Shown: positions 33,144 through 40,734 of the stretch, piece by piece
How the letters are laid out: each line of letters opens with the position of its first letter
How positions within the stretch are numbered: position 1 is the stretch's first letter
Source of the DNA: an uncultured Sutterella sp.
GTDB taxonomy: Bacteria > Pseudomonadota > Gammaproteobacteria > Burkholderiales > Burkholderiaceae_F
Assembly (NCBI GenBank): GCA_900767875.1
Contig: CAAGAT010000055.1
Coordinates: forward strand, 1-41,949
Reading direction: 5' to 3'
DNA length: 41,949 nt
Made by a program: the position numbers and the translations under genes
Notes under the pieces: model-generated
Seen by the model: only the letters and a program-made list of their open reading frames with translations
Databases searched by the model: none
Told to the model about the DNA's origin: nothing

Positions 33144-34565
33144 CTACTGAAGCCCCAATTCCTGCAGCTTGCGCGTGAGGGTGTTGCGCCCCACGCCAAG
33201 CTTGCCGGCCGCCTCGATCTTGCGGCCGTGGGTAAATTCCAAGGCCGTCTTGTAGACGGTCGTCTCAAAGACGCGGCTTAACACATCCATCGCCCGCGGC
33301 GTCTCATCGCGCAGCATCTGCGTGACCACTTCCGAGAGCTGATCGCTCCAGCCGCCCGCGCGGTGCGTCATCACCGAGGCGGCGCTCTCGCCGGCCGTCG
33401 TTCCCGTCTTAAATTCCGCCGGCAGATCGTCGGACCGAATCCACTGCGAGGGCGCCATCACCGTGAGCCAATTACAGAGGTTCTCGAGCTGGCGCACATT
33501 GCCCGGGAACGGGAAGCGGCGGATCACCTCCAGAGCCTCGGGCGTCAGGCGCTTTCGCTCCGTTTTGAGGTTGTCGGCGGCGGCACTCAAAAAGTGATCC
33601 GCCAGCGCTTCGATGTCTTCGCTTCGCTCGCGCAGCGGCGGCAGCTGCAGGTGAATCACGTTGAGGCGATGGTAGAGGTCCTCACGAAAAAGGCCCTCGC
33701 GCACCCGCTCTTCCAAATTCTGGTTCGTGGCCGCAATCACACGCACGTCGGCCTTGATCGACTGCGTGCCGCCGACGCGGTAAAAATACCCGTCGCTTAA
33801 AACGCGCAGCAGGCGCGTCTGCAGGTCGGCGGGCATGTCGCCGATTTCATCCAAAAAGAGCGTGCCGCCCTTGGCCTGCTCAAAGCGGCCGTAGGCAAGC
33901 TGATTGGCGCCCGTAAAGGCCCCGCGCTCGTGCCCGAAGAGCTCGCTTTCCAAGAGCTCTCGCGGAATGGCTGCCGTGTTGATCGCCACAAAGGGAGCCT
34001 TGCTGCGCAGGCTGTGCTGATGCAGGGCACGGGCGACGACTTCCTTGCCGCTGCCCGACTCGCCCGTGAGCAGCACCGTCACGTTGCTGTGCGCCAGGCG
34101 CCCGATCGCGCGGAACACTTCCTGCATGGCCCGGGAGCGGCCGATGATTTCGGTCTGCGGCTTGTCCTTTTCCTTGGCGGCGGTGTCGGACTCGCCCGCC
34201 GTGGCGCTCTCTTCGCAGGCGCGCCGCAAGAGGTCAATGGCGCTGTTGATGTCAAAGGGCTTGGCCAGGTATTCGTAGGCGCCGCCCTGAAAGGCGCTGA
34301 CGGCACTGTCAAGGTCACTGAAGGCCGTCATGATGATGACGGGCAGCGTCGGGCACTTTTGCTTGACGTGCGCCAAAAGCTCCAAGCCGCTCATGTCGTG
34401 CATGCGGATGTCGGTCAACAGCACCGCGGGCGTTTCGCCCTCGAGCGCCTTGACGACCGCCTCGGCCGAGTCAAACAATCGAAACGGCATCTGTGCGCGC
34501 GTCAGGGCCTTTTCCAACACCCAGCGAATCGAGCGGTCGTCGTCCGCAACCCAAATCTGTCGCAT
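33144..34565 (-). CDS. glnG: Nitrogen regulation protein NR(I), NtrC
   Basis: NtrC is a sigma-54-dependent activator of nitrogen-assimilation genes, phosphorylated by NtrB. The 473-residue protein has a receiver domain with acidic VADDDRS and phosphoacceptor Asp52 in LLTDIRMHD. An AAA+ domain follows, with Walker A LLTGESGSGKEVVARA, the sigma-54 contact loop ERGAFTGANQ, and Walker B TLFLDEIGDMP. A Fis-type helix-turn-helix closes the protein (AAGKLGVGRNTLTRKLQELG). It lies 18 nt after ntrB and is probably co-transcribed. It is also known as ntrC. Confidence 0.97.
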   Translation of the reverse strand: MRQIWVADDDRSIRWVLEKALTRAQMPFRLFDSAEAVVKALEGETPAVLLTDIRMHDMSGLELLAHVKQKCPTLPVIIMTAFSDLDSAVSAFQGGAYEYLAKPFDINSAIDLLRRACEESATAGESDTAAKEKDKPQTEIIGRSRAMQEVFRAIGRLAHSNVTVLLTGESGSGKEVVARALHQHSLRSKAPFVAINTAAIPRELLESELFGHERGAFTGANQLAYGRFEQAKGGTLFLDEIGDMPADLQTRLLRVLSDGYFYRVGGTQSIKADVRVIAATNQNLEERVREGLFREDLYHRLNVIHLQLPPLRERSEDIEALADHFLSAAADNLKTERKRLTPEALEVIRRFPFPGNVRQLENLCNWLTVMAPSQWIRSDDLPAEFKTGTTAGESAASVMTHRAGGWSDQLSEVVTQMLRDETPRAMDVLSRVFETTVYKTALEFTHGRKIEAAGKLGVGRNTLTRKLQELGLQ

Positions 34566-34583
34566 ATCTCTTCCGTTTCCAAA

Positions 34584-35696
34584 TCAGTTGATCGCCTCGC
34601 CCAGAGGGAAAAGAAGGCTGAAATCCGTGAACCCCGGCCGGCTTTCCACCTCAATCGAGCCGCCGTGGCGCTCCACGTAGGTCTGCACGAGCGACAATCC
34701 CAGCCCCGTGCCCCCGTCGTGCCCGGTGACGAGCGGATAAAAAATCTTTTCGCGAATCTTGGGGTCGATGCCCGGGCCGTTGTCGGTCACGTGCACGTTG
34801 ACCGCCAGCCGATAGCGCTTGCGCTGGATCGTGCACTGACGGGCGATGCGCGTTTTGAGGGTGATCTCGGCCCGCCCCTCGTCGATGAGGTGGCTCCCGG
34901 CCTCGGCCCCGTTGCGCATGAGGTTCAAAAAGACCTGAATGAGTTCTTCGCGATCGCCCATGATGGGCGGCACCGACACGTCGTAGTCGCGCAGGATCGT
35001 CAGGCCCGCCCCGAATTCGACCGACACGAGGTTGCGCACGCGCTCAAGCACTTCGTGCAGGTTAACTTCCGTTAGGTGCGTCTCGCGCCGGTAGGGCTGC
35101 AGCAACCGGTCCACCAGGCTTTGCAGGCGGTCGGCCTCGGCAATGATGACTTCGGTGTATTCGCGCAGCTCGCGGTTATTGAGTTCGGCGTCCAAAAGCT
35201 GAGCCGCCCCGCGGATGCCCCCCAAGGGGTTTTTGACTTCGTGCGCGAGGTTTCGCAACAAGGACCTCGTGGCCTCGCCCATGCCCGCCTCCTGCTCCTG
35301 ACGCACGCAGGAGATGGCTTTTTGCACGGGGATGATTTCCAGCAACACCGAGCTGTCGCTTTCGGCCATGCTCGAGAGCATGATCTGCACGGGTTCGGGA
35401 TCGGCCAGGGGGCGGATCAATTCCGTCACCGCCGTGTAGGGCACGAGTTTGGTGCCTTTGTCGGTAAAGCGCTCGACCCAGTCGCGCACATGCGCGATGA
35501 GCTGGCCGATGTCGGTGCCCTTGAGGTTGCGACGCGAGCAGCCGATGAGCATTTCGGTGGCCGTGTTGCACCAGCGCACGCGCCCGTAGCGATCCAGGAC
35601 GACGACGCCCGTGGAAAGCAGGTCGGCCGCGGCCTGAAGCCGCATGTAAAAGCTGCCCGAGCTCGAGCCCATAGGACGCTCCCCAAAAGGCGACAA
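34584..35696 (-). CDS. glnL: Nitrogen regulation histidine kinase NR(II), NtrB
   Basis: NtrB senses nitrogen status through PII and controls NtrC phosphorylation. The 370-residue protein has an N-terminal PAS-like domain (about residues 20-130) and an H-box with the phospho-His in LAHEVKNPLGGIRGAAQLL. The N box is NLMRNGAEAGSHLIDEG, and the G1/G2 boxes are VTDNGPGIDPKI and GHDGGTGLGLSLVQ. There is no transmembrane segment, as expected. Start codons at 35696, 35672 and 35645 are all possible; the last begins just before the PAS core. It is also known as ntrB. Confidence 0.94.
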   Translation of the reverse strand: MSPFGERPMGSSSGSFYMRLQAAADLLSTGVVVLDRYGRVRWCNTATEMLIGCSRRNLKGTDIGQLIAHVRDWVERFTDKGTKLVPYTAVTELIRPLADPEPVQIMLSSMAESDSSVLLEIIPVQKAISCVRQEQEAGMGEATRSLLRNLAHEVKNPLGGIRGAAQLLDAELNNRELREYTEVIIAEADRLQSLVDRLLQPYRRETHLTEVNLHEVLERVRNLVSVEFGAGLTILRDYDVSVPPIMGDREELIQVFLNLMRNGAEAGSHLIDEGRAEITLKTRIARQCTIQRKRYRLAVNVHVTDNGPGIDPKIREKIFYPLVTGHDGGTGLGLSLVQTYVERHGGSIEVESRPGFTDFSLLFPLGEAIN

Positions 35697-35733
35697 AAAC
35701 GAGGGCGCACGCCCGGTTGGGGCGCACGTGAGG

Positions 35734-35827
35734 GGGACCGAAGCCGCCCCGGCCCGAAGGCCGGGCGACCCGGTCCCATGAGTTCCCGACCGAGCGGGCG
35801 CTCTTTGAGAGCCTGCCCGACTCGGTC
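35734..35827 (-). promoter_or_regulatory. Two large hairpins between glnA and ntrB
   Basis: Directly after the glnA stop, GACCGAG at 35788-35794 pairs with CTCGGTC at 35821-35827, with CGGGC/GCCCG and GCTCT/AGAGC inside and a TTG loop. Next comes a nested hairpin. CCCGGCC at 35748-35754 pairs with GGCCGGG at 35759-35765 around CGAA, enclosed by GGGACCG (35734-35740) and CGGTCCC (35771-35777). Neither has a T tract. They may set the ratio of glnA to ntrBC mRNA or stabilise the glnA 3' end. Confidence 0.65.
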
Positions 35828-35836
35828 ACTCCCGCC

Positions 35837-37249
35837 TTAGCAGGAGTAGTAGAGCTCGTATTCGAGCGGATGCACGGCGCTACGGTAGCGCGACACTTCG
35901 TGGCTCTTGAGAGTCAGGTAGCCGTCAATGAGATCGTCGCTGAACACGCCGCCGCGGGTGAGGAACTCGCGGTCCTTGTCGAGGTACTCGAGAGCCTGCG
36001 AGAGCTCGGAGCACACCGTCGGGATCTTGGCGTTTTCTTCGGGCGGCAGATCGTAGAGGTTCTTGTCGGCCGGTTCGCCCGGGTGGATCTTGTTCTGGAT
36101 ACCGTCAAGGCCTGCCATCAGCATCGCGGAGAACGCCAGGTACGGGTTGGCCGCCGGATCGGGGAAGCGCACTTCGACGCGGCGAGCCTTGGGACTCGCG
36201 ACGTGCGGAATACGGAGCGAGGCCGAGCGGTTGCGGGCCGAGTAGGCGAGCTTGACCGGGGCTTCAAAGCCCGGCACCAGACGCTTGTAGGAGTTGGTGG
36301 TCGGGTTGGTGAAGGCGTTCAGGGCACGGGCGTGCTTGATGATGCCGCCGATGTAGTAGAGGGCCGTTTCCGAGAGGCCCGCATAACCGTTGCCGGCAAA
36401 GAGGTTTTCGCCGTCCTTCCAGATCGACTGGTGCACGTGCATGCCTGAGCCGTTGTCACCGAACATGGGCTTGGGCATGAAGGTCGCGGTCTTGCCGTAG
36501 GCGGCGGCCACGTTCCACACCGTGTACTTGAGAATCTGCAGCCAGTCGGCGCGCTGCACGAGCGTGGAGAAGCGCGTGCCGATTTCGCACTGGCCGGCGG
36601 CGCCCACTTCGTGGTGATGCACTTCGCAGGGCACGCCCTGCTGTTCGAGCAACGTCACCATTTCGGCGCGGATGTCCGCGAGGGTGTCCATGGGCGGAAC
36701 CGGGAAGTAGCCGCCCTTAAACGGGGCGCGGTGGCCGAGGTTGCCGCCTTCGAATTCCTTCTGGCTCGACCAGGGGCCTTCTTCCGAGAAGATCTTGAAG
36801 AACGTGTTGTGCGGTTCGTTGGCGTAGGTGATGCCGTCGAAGATGAAGAATTCGGGTTCGGGACCGAAGAAGGCCTGATCGCCGATGCCGGTGCTCTTGA
36901 GGTAGTTTTCGGCGCGACGAGCCAGAGAACGCGGGTCGCGCGAGTAGCCCTTGCCCGTGTCGGGTTCGAGCACGTCGCAGGTCAGGATCAGCGTGTTCTG
37001 TTCGCGGAACGGGTCCATGTGGGCCGTTTCCGGATCGGGCAGGAGAATCATGTCGCTGGCTTCGATCCCCTTCCAGCCATCCATGGAGGAGCCGTCAAAG
37101 GGCTGGCCGTCTTCGAACGTGTCTTCCGTGAGCTGGTGGGCCGGAACGGTCAGGTGCTGTTCCTTGCCGCGGGTGTCGGTCAAGCGGTAGTCGACGAATT
37201 TGACGTCGTTGTCTTTCACCATCTGCAGAACGTCTGCGGTCGTGGTCAT
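35837..37249 (-). CDS. glnA: Glutamine synthetase, type I
   Basis: This enzyme makes glutamine from glutamate, ammonia and ATP and is the main entry point for nitrogen. The 470-residue GSI-beta subunit has the N-terminal beta-grasp DVKFVDYRLTDTRGKEQH, the Asp latch in QPFDGSSMDGWKGI, metal and substrate residues in FGPEPEFFIFD and HHHEVGAAGQCEIG, and the ATP-binding KPMFGDNGSGMHVHQS. The adenylylation Tyr is in KNLYDLPPEE. It is driven by a sigma-54 promoter upstream and is followed by ntrB and ntrC. Confidence 0.98.
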   Translation of the reverse strand: MTTTADVLQMVKDNDVKFVDYRLTDTRGKEQHLTVPAHQLTEDTFEDGQPFDGSSMDGWKGIEASDMILLPDPETAHMDPFREQNTLILTCDVLEPDTGKGYSRDPRSLARRAENYLKSTGIGDQAFFGPEPEFFIFDGITYANEPHNTFFKIFSEEGPWSSQKEFEGGNLGHRAPFKGGYFPVPPMDTLADIRAEMVTLLEQQGVPCEVHHHEVGAAGQCEIGTRFSTLVQRADWLQILKYTVWNVAAAYGKTATFMPKPMFGDNGSGMHVHQSIWKDGENLFAGNGYAGLSETALYYIGGIIKHARALNAFTNPTTNSYKRLVPGFEAPVKLAYSARNRSASLRIPHVASPKARRVEVRFPDPAANPYLAFSAMLMAGLDGIQNKIHPGEPADKNLYDLPPEENAKIPTVCSELSQALEYLDKDREFLTRGGVFSDDLIDGYLTLKSHEVSRYRSAVHPLEYELYYSC

Positions 37250-37325
37250 GATTGGATTCTCCTAAAGAAGGAACTGATCTGTCTTTTAAACAAAAGCGAA
37301 TGGCTTTCACGCTGCCAAGACTCAA

Positions 37326-37341
37326 AGCAAAATCCGTGCCA
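37326..37341 (-). promoter_or_regulatory. Sigma-54 promoter of glnA
   Basis: On the minus strand TGGCACGGATTTTGCT matches the -24/-12 consensus TGGCAC-N5-TTGCW exactly. It lies 77-92 nt upstream of the glnA start. This fits nitrogen-controlled, NtrC-activated transcription. The leader between it and the ATG shows no gene. Confidence 0.92.
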
Positions 37342-37392
37342 GTTTTCTTTTCCCGTGCCATCGGCCTCGGAAAGGGTCCCGGCGGACACGAA

Positions 37393-37430
37393 TGCACCAA
37401 ATTGTACGACTTGCGCACTCTTTTGGTGCA
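37393..37430 (-). promoter_or_regulatory. NtrC-binding enhancer sites upstream of glnA
   Basis: On the minus strand TGCACCAAAAGAGTGCG (37430-37414) fits the NtrC dyad TGCACC-N5-GGTGCA well. A second, weaker site around 37409-37393 has a good GGTGCA half. Centres are about 21 bp apart, two helical turns, on the same face. Both lie 55-100 bp upstream of the sigma-54 promoter, the normal enhancer arrangement. Confidence 0.75.
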
Positions 37431-37544
37431 TTGACAGGGGCGCCTCGCGCCCCGGTTGTGCGCACGCCCCATCGATTTCGTTTCCGTTTGCACCCAAAGC
37501 TACCTTTTTGATCCGACAGCGAATAAAATGTTAGTCCCTTTCGT

Positions 37545-37911
37545 GGGGGTGTTAAGGTTTCGACGGGGTGCAGGACGCCGTACGATGCATGCCGAGGTCT
37601 AGTCTCCTCGTTAATCCGCTAGAAACAAATAAACGCCAACAACGAGCGTTTCGCTCTCGCCGCTTAATTGCCGCGAGCGATGCACTGAGTGGTCTCAGGC
37701 TCAGGCCGGGTAAAACCGGCGGCATCGTCATTTCACTGAGGCTGGAAGCGACCGGAGCCGTGACGGTTGTTTCGAGATCCAAGCGGCTGGCCGCCTGAGG
37801 GCCCGTTTGACGGCAGGGCAGGCGGTGAGAACTCAAAATAGTTGAACTAAGCATGTAGATTCGACGGAAAAATCGCTTCGGACGCGGGTTCAATTCCCGC
37901 CACCTCCACCA
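37545..37911 (+). ncRNA. ssrA: Transfer-messenger RNA (tmRNA)
   Basis: tmRNA rescues stalled ribosomes with SmpB and tags the incomplete protein. The 5' end GGGGGTG pairs with CACCTCC before the CCA at 37909-37911 to form the acceptor stem. The T-arm GGTTCAATTCC is visible just before it, and TTTCGACGGG near the 5' end is typical. The tag frame starts at GCC 37635 and encodes ANNERFALAA, ending at TAA 37665-37667. A TAAAAT box at 37525-37530 may be its -10. The 3' end is a classical island insertion site, and a mobile-element zone follows here. Confidence 0.96.
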
Positions 37912-37920
37912 GGAATACGT

Positions 37921-37951
37921 CCCGGGTTGTCCATGACAACTCGGGTTTTTT
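37921..37951 (+). terminator. Terminator of ssrA
   Basis: CCCGGGTTGTC at 37921-37931 pairs with GACAACTCGGG at 37935-37945 (one G-T) around CAT, followed by TTTTTT at 37946-37951. It starts 10 nt after the tmRNA CCA end. Confidence 0.95.
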
Positions 37952-37982
37952 ATTTCCTTTCAAAGATTTATCCCTGAAATTC

Positions 37983-38012
37983 GTCCATGGCCGTCCACCG
38001 ACGTCCACCCCG
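37983..38012 (+). repeat. GTCCA repeats at 10-bp period downstream of ssrA
   Basis: GTCCA occurs at 37983, 37993 and 38003, each followed by five other bases, giving a strict 10-bp period over 30 bp. It begins 72 nt after the ssrA 3' end. Such phased repeats resemble arm-type protein-binding sites near integrase attachment sites. No integrase gene is present in the window, so the role is inference. Confidence 0.5.
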
Positions 38013-38026
38013 GTTTTCGACGATTT

Positions 38027-38412
38027 GTAAGCCCCCTATGCCTCGCGCGGTGATTTTGAAAAAAGCTTGAGAATGTGAAGCCTCAACACAGGAGGTTTCA
38101 ATGCTCAAAGTCAATTGGGCCGGCGCTTACGAGGATTTCTGTCGTTCCGGCCTCAGCCGCGCTAAGTACGCCGCCGGCTCTCGCTTCCAGGCTTTTTATG
38201 CGGGCAGACGCCCTGCTCATTCGACGCTGTGCCTGCACTTCAAGCGCCTGGCCAGAGAAGTGCCGGCCGAGAAGGCATCTGAGGCTGTGCCAGCCTCGAC
38301 AAGGATAGTCTCCGTCACCCACTTGAAGGCAAAAGACATTCGAGTCGCACTCGCGGCGCAACCGGTGCCAAGCAAGGTGTCCCCCCTTCGCAGACCGCAA
38401 GCCAATCGTGCC
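38027..38412 (+). pseudogene. IS66-type left-end remnant with 5' part of the first ORF
   Basis: GTAAGCCCCC at 38027 resembles the GTAAGC start of IS66 inverted repeats. A strong ribosome site (AGGAGG) precedes ATG 38101, which opens a frame with YEDFCRSGLSRAKYAAGS and STLCLHFKRLARE, reminiscent of the small IS66 accessory ORF. Family-like sequence fades near 38412 (PLRRPQANRAIF). The frame then continues antisense through the AAA-ATPase gene and is not credible beyond that point. The rest of an IS66 element (tnpB, tnpC) is missing. I read this as a truncated element. The IS66 assignment is tentative. Confidence 0.5.
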
Positions 38413-38466
38413 ATTTTTTATTCTTCCCCTACGAAAATACCTTTCAGAGCGACCATCTTCCGCCCA

Positions 38467-40200
38467 TCAGTAAATTTCCAACATTTCCAGCTTCAACCCT
38501 ACAAAAAGAACCACAATCCGCTTCAGGTTCGGAAGGCGCTTCAGGTCATCCGCCTTCTCGTAACGGCCGATCAGGGACTTAGCCTCCACGATCGCATCGG
38601 ACTTCGCCTGGTCTGTCGCATTCCTGGGAGAAAGATATTTCACTTCCACCAAGTACGCGCTCTGAGCCCGACTGCCGACGGTAGGAACCGCCAGAATGTC
38701 GATAAATCCCCGATCTTCCCCACGAACTTCCACTTCACTCGTGACGGTATAGGCGTTCGTAAAACTGAAGGCGCCGATAAGCAGCGTCTGAAAATCGCTT
38801 TCCTTGAGATGCGCGTACGCATGCACCCCGCTTGCCGCCGTGAAACGATCGCACGTCACCCGAAAGAGCGGTTCCGGATTACCGGCAACCAGAGCATCCA
38901 ACGCCCCCAGAAAGTCCGTCACCACAAACTCATACTGCTCCGTCTGTAGGACGTGCTTTAAGAAATACTCAAAAAATTGGATGCTGACGGCTCGATTGGG
39001 AATCACCAACTCGCGATTGTTACCCGCGGCATAGGTGAGAAAACCCAAATAGAACATCGCCGAAAGTAACGATGAACCGTCCAACTGCGTCTCTTGATTA
39101 AGATTCAGAGGCTTCAACCGCCCGGCAAACGGAATCGGCTCACGACGTAGTGCCTTCTCCACCGTCTGCCGCACAAAGGACGCATCCCCCAAACTCAGAA
39201 TTTTCTCAATCTTGTTGAGATCCTGACCGAGATTGGGATCGAGGAGCGTATCCGGTTCTTCACCGAGGTTTTGCCACGTCAGCAGATAGCTGAGGCACAT
39301 CGTAGGATTAAACACCGTCGTCTCGTTTTGCGGGCTGAAGCGGTACCCGTTGTACCACTCCCGCATCCGCGCCACGAGATCGTCCACGTTGAGTCCCCAT
39401 TTGGAAATATCCAACACCTGAGGTACCAACTCTCTTAACTCCGCTTCCGTAAACCCATAGAGATCGGCAAAGGCCGGAAATGTCGTGATGTTGGTCGAAA
39501 TGCTGAACCCCGACGTCATGGAGTCGAGCGAAATGGACGTCACCCCGGTAATAAAGATGCGGGACACCAAACGGTTGGTGGCCGCCTTGAGTTTCGTGAA
39601 GAAATTCTTCAAGAAACCTTCCGACGACGTCATGGCTTTGAAGTGCTCCAAGTCTTGCGACAGCACCTCATTCGCAAACTGGTCGTACTCATCAATAATG
39701 ACATAGAGCTTGCGCGGAAATTCTTCTGTGAGAAGCGAGAAAAACCGACTGATCAAGGCCGACGCGCTGGGGAACGTGCCTTTCAGAACCTCATTCTGTT
39801 CCGGATGCGGGTACCGCTGAAAATAACTGCGCACCCCCGACAACACCGTTTCCTGAAACTCCGCCGCCAGAACCTGATGATTCGGCGAAGCGATGCCGGA
39901 AAAGTCCAAATGCAGAACCCGGAACTGGCTCGCAAGCGGCGTCTTATGGCTTCCGATATAGGTTCCCGCAAAAACACGGTCAAACTGATCAGCCGCCGCC
40001 TCGTCGTAATAGGCTTCGAGCATATTCGTGGAAAGCGTCTTTCCGAAGCGGCGCGGGCGGACGATGAACGGATAATTGGAACCGCATCGTTCCAAAACTT
40101 CAATGAACTGGGTTTTGTCGACGTAGGCCAGTCCCTCTTCGCGGATATACGCAAAGTCCGCATTGCCATAAGGCGTGAGCTTTAACTGAGTTTCGGGCAT
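38467..40200 (-). CDS. AAA-ATPase with C-terminal PD-(D/E)XK nuclease domain
   Basis: This 577-residue protein belongs to the family with an AAA-ATPase-like N-terminal domain and a PD-(D/E)XK (DUF1703-type) C-terminal nuclease fold. The N-terminus is LTPYGNADFAYIREEG with AYVDKTQFI. Walker A is RPRRFGKTLST (Lys54) and Walker B is LYVIIDEYDQFANE (Asp170-Glu171). FITGVTSISLDSMTSGFSI follows. The nuclease core is GFIDILAVPT with a downstream LVEVKYL (D...ExK). Base composition is visibly poorer in GC than the neighbours, which suggests transfer. Relatives occur in many copies in gut anaerobes, and their biological role is not established. Confidence 0.88.
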   Translation of the reverse strand: MPETQLKLTPYGNADFAYIREEGLAYVDKTQFIEVLERCGSNYPFIVRPRRFGKTLSTNMLEAYYDEAAADQFDRVFAGTYIGSHKTPLASQFRVLHLDFSGIASPNHQVLAAEFQETVLSGVRSYFQRYPHPEQNEVLKGTFPSASALISRFFSLLTEEFPRKLYVIIDEYDQFANEVLSQDLEHFKAMTSSEGFLKNFFTKLKAATNRLVSRIFITGVTSISLDSMTSGFSISTNITTFPAFADLYGFTEAELRELVPQVLDISKWGLNVDDLVARMREWYNGYRFSPQNETTVFNPTMCLSYLLTWQNLGEEPDTLLDPNLGQDLNKIEKILSLGDASFVRQTVEKALRREPIPFAGRLKPLNLNQETQLDGSSLLSAMFYLGFLTYAAGNNRELVIPNRAVSIQFFEYFLKHVLQTEQYEFVVTDFLGALDALVAGNPEPLFRVTCDRFTAASGVHAYAHLKESDFQTLLIGAFSFTNAYTVTSEVEVRGEDRGFIDILAVPTVGSRAQSAYLVEVKYLSPRNATDQAKSDAIVEAKSLIGRYEKADDLKRLPNLKRIVVLFVGLKLEMLEIY

Positions 40201-40203
40201 AAC

Positions 40204-40470
40204 TTACCTCTCTCGCCACAAAGTTCGTTGGACGGCTGCCATCCGGGCTCGGTGCCACCGAAGGAAAGGCAGGTGTTTTGGCTGCACAAACCTCAGCTTC
40301 ATATCCGCCGTGATGCCGGCTGCCTCTAAGTCTTGCTGAGGAAGCCCCGGTGAAATAATGATCTTCCCGTCATCCTCAAAACTGATGAGGAATTTATCAA
40401 AGAGCGCATCCAAATTCACTGCCAGCAAAAAACCGTTGTAATCTGAACTTCCCGAAAAAATGCCACTCAT
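40204..40470 (-). pseudogene. C-terminal fragment of an HNH restriction endonuclease
   Basis: The 88 codons encode the tail of an HNH_2-type restriction endonuclease: SSDYNGFLLAVNLDALFDKF followed by LISFEDDGKIIISPGLP, ending TADMKLRFVQPKHLPFLRWH. The N-terminal region and the first His of the HNH motif are missing. An in-frame TGA lies two codons before ATG 40470, and insertion-sequence DNA begins at about the same point. The gene was probably cut by the neighbouring insertion element. Its stop lies only 3 nt before the AAA-ATPase start on the same strand, so the two may once have formed an operon. Confidence 0.65.
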
Positions 40471-40521
40471 GCCCAGTCAGTGCCGCGTAGCGGCGCAAGT
40501 CGGCGAGCCGGATGCGTCGCC

Positions 40522-40734
40522 TTACCGCCCCAGAAAGGTCATCAGTTCTTCATAGCTTCCGCCGCTTTTTCGAAAGGCGGTCATCACCTCTTTGCCGATG
40601 AGTTCTTCCCGCTCGGCCTGTAACTCGGCCAGTTGCGTGCTCAAGCTGTTGTAGCGGGCCTTTGCGGCCGCCATCCGGGCCTGTACCTCGCGAATTTTGG
40701 CATCAATAGTCTTCACCAACTTCGGCTTCGGCAT
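40522..40734 (-). CDS. Small coiled-coil protein next to the transposase
   Basis: This is a 70-residue basic-then-acidic helical protein. MPKPKLVKTIDAKIREVQAR is followed by a coiled-coil (AKARYNSLSTQLAELQAERE) and a C-terminal EELMTFLGR. It resembles small DUF4315-like proteins of mobile elements, but no enzymatic motif is visible. The start at 40734 is preferred because GGAG lies at the right distance; 40749 is the alternative. It overlaps the 3' end of the transposase gene by about 30 to 47 nt, in the same direction, so translation is probably coupled. It may be an accessory or passenger gene of the insertion sequence. Confidence 0.5.
   Translation of the reverse strand: MPKPKLVKTIDAKIREVQARMAAAKARYNSLSTQLAELQAEREELIGKEVMTAFRKSGGSYEELMTFLGR

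Noticed and set aside
37501..37544. Full sigma-70 promoter for ssrA
   Set aside because: A plausible TAAAAT -10 is present, but no -35 box at 16-18 bp could be found, so only the -10 is mentioned.
38412..38949. Continuation of the frame starting at 38101
   Set aside because: It runs antisense through the AAA-ATPase gene and loses any family resemblance near 38412.
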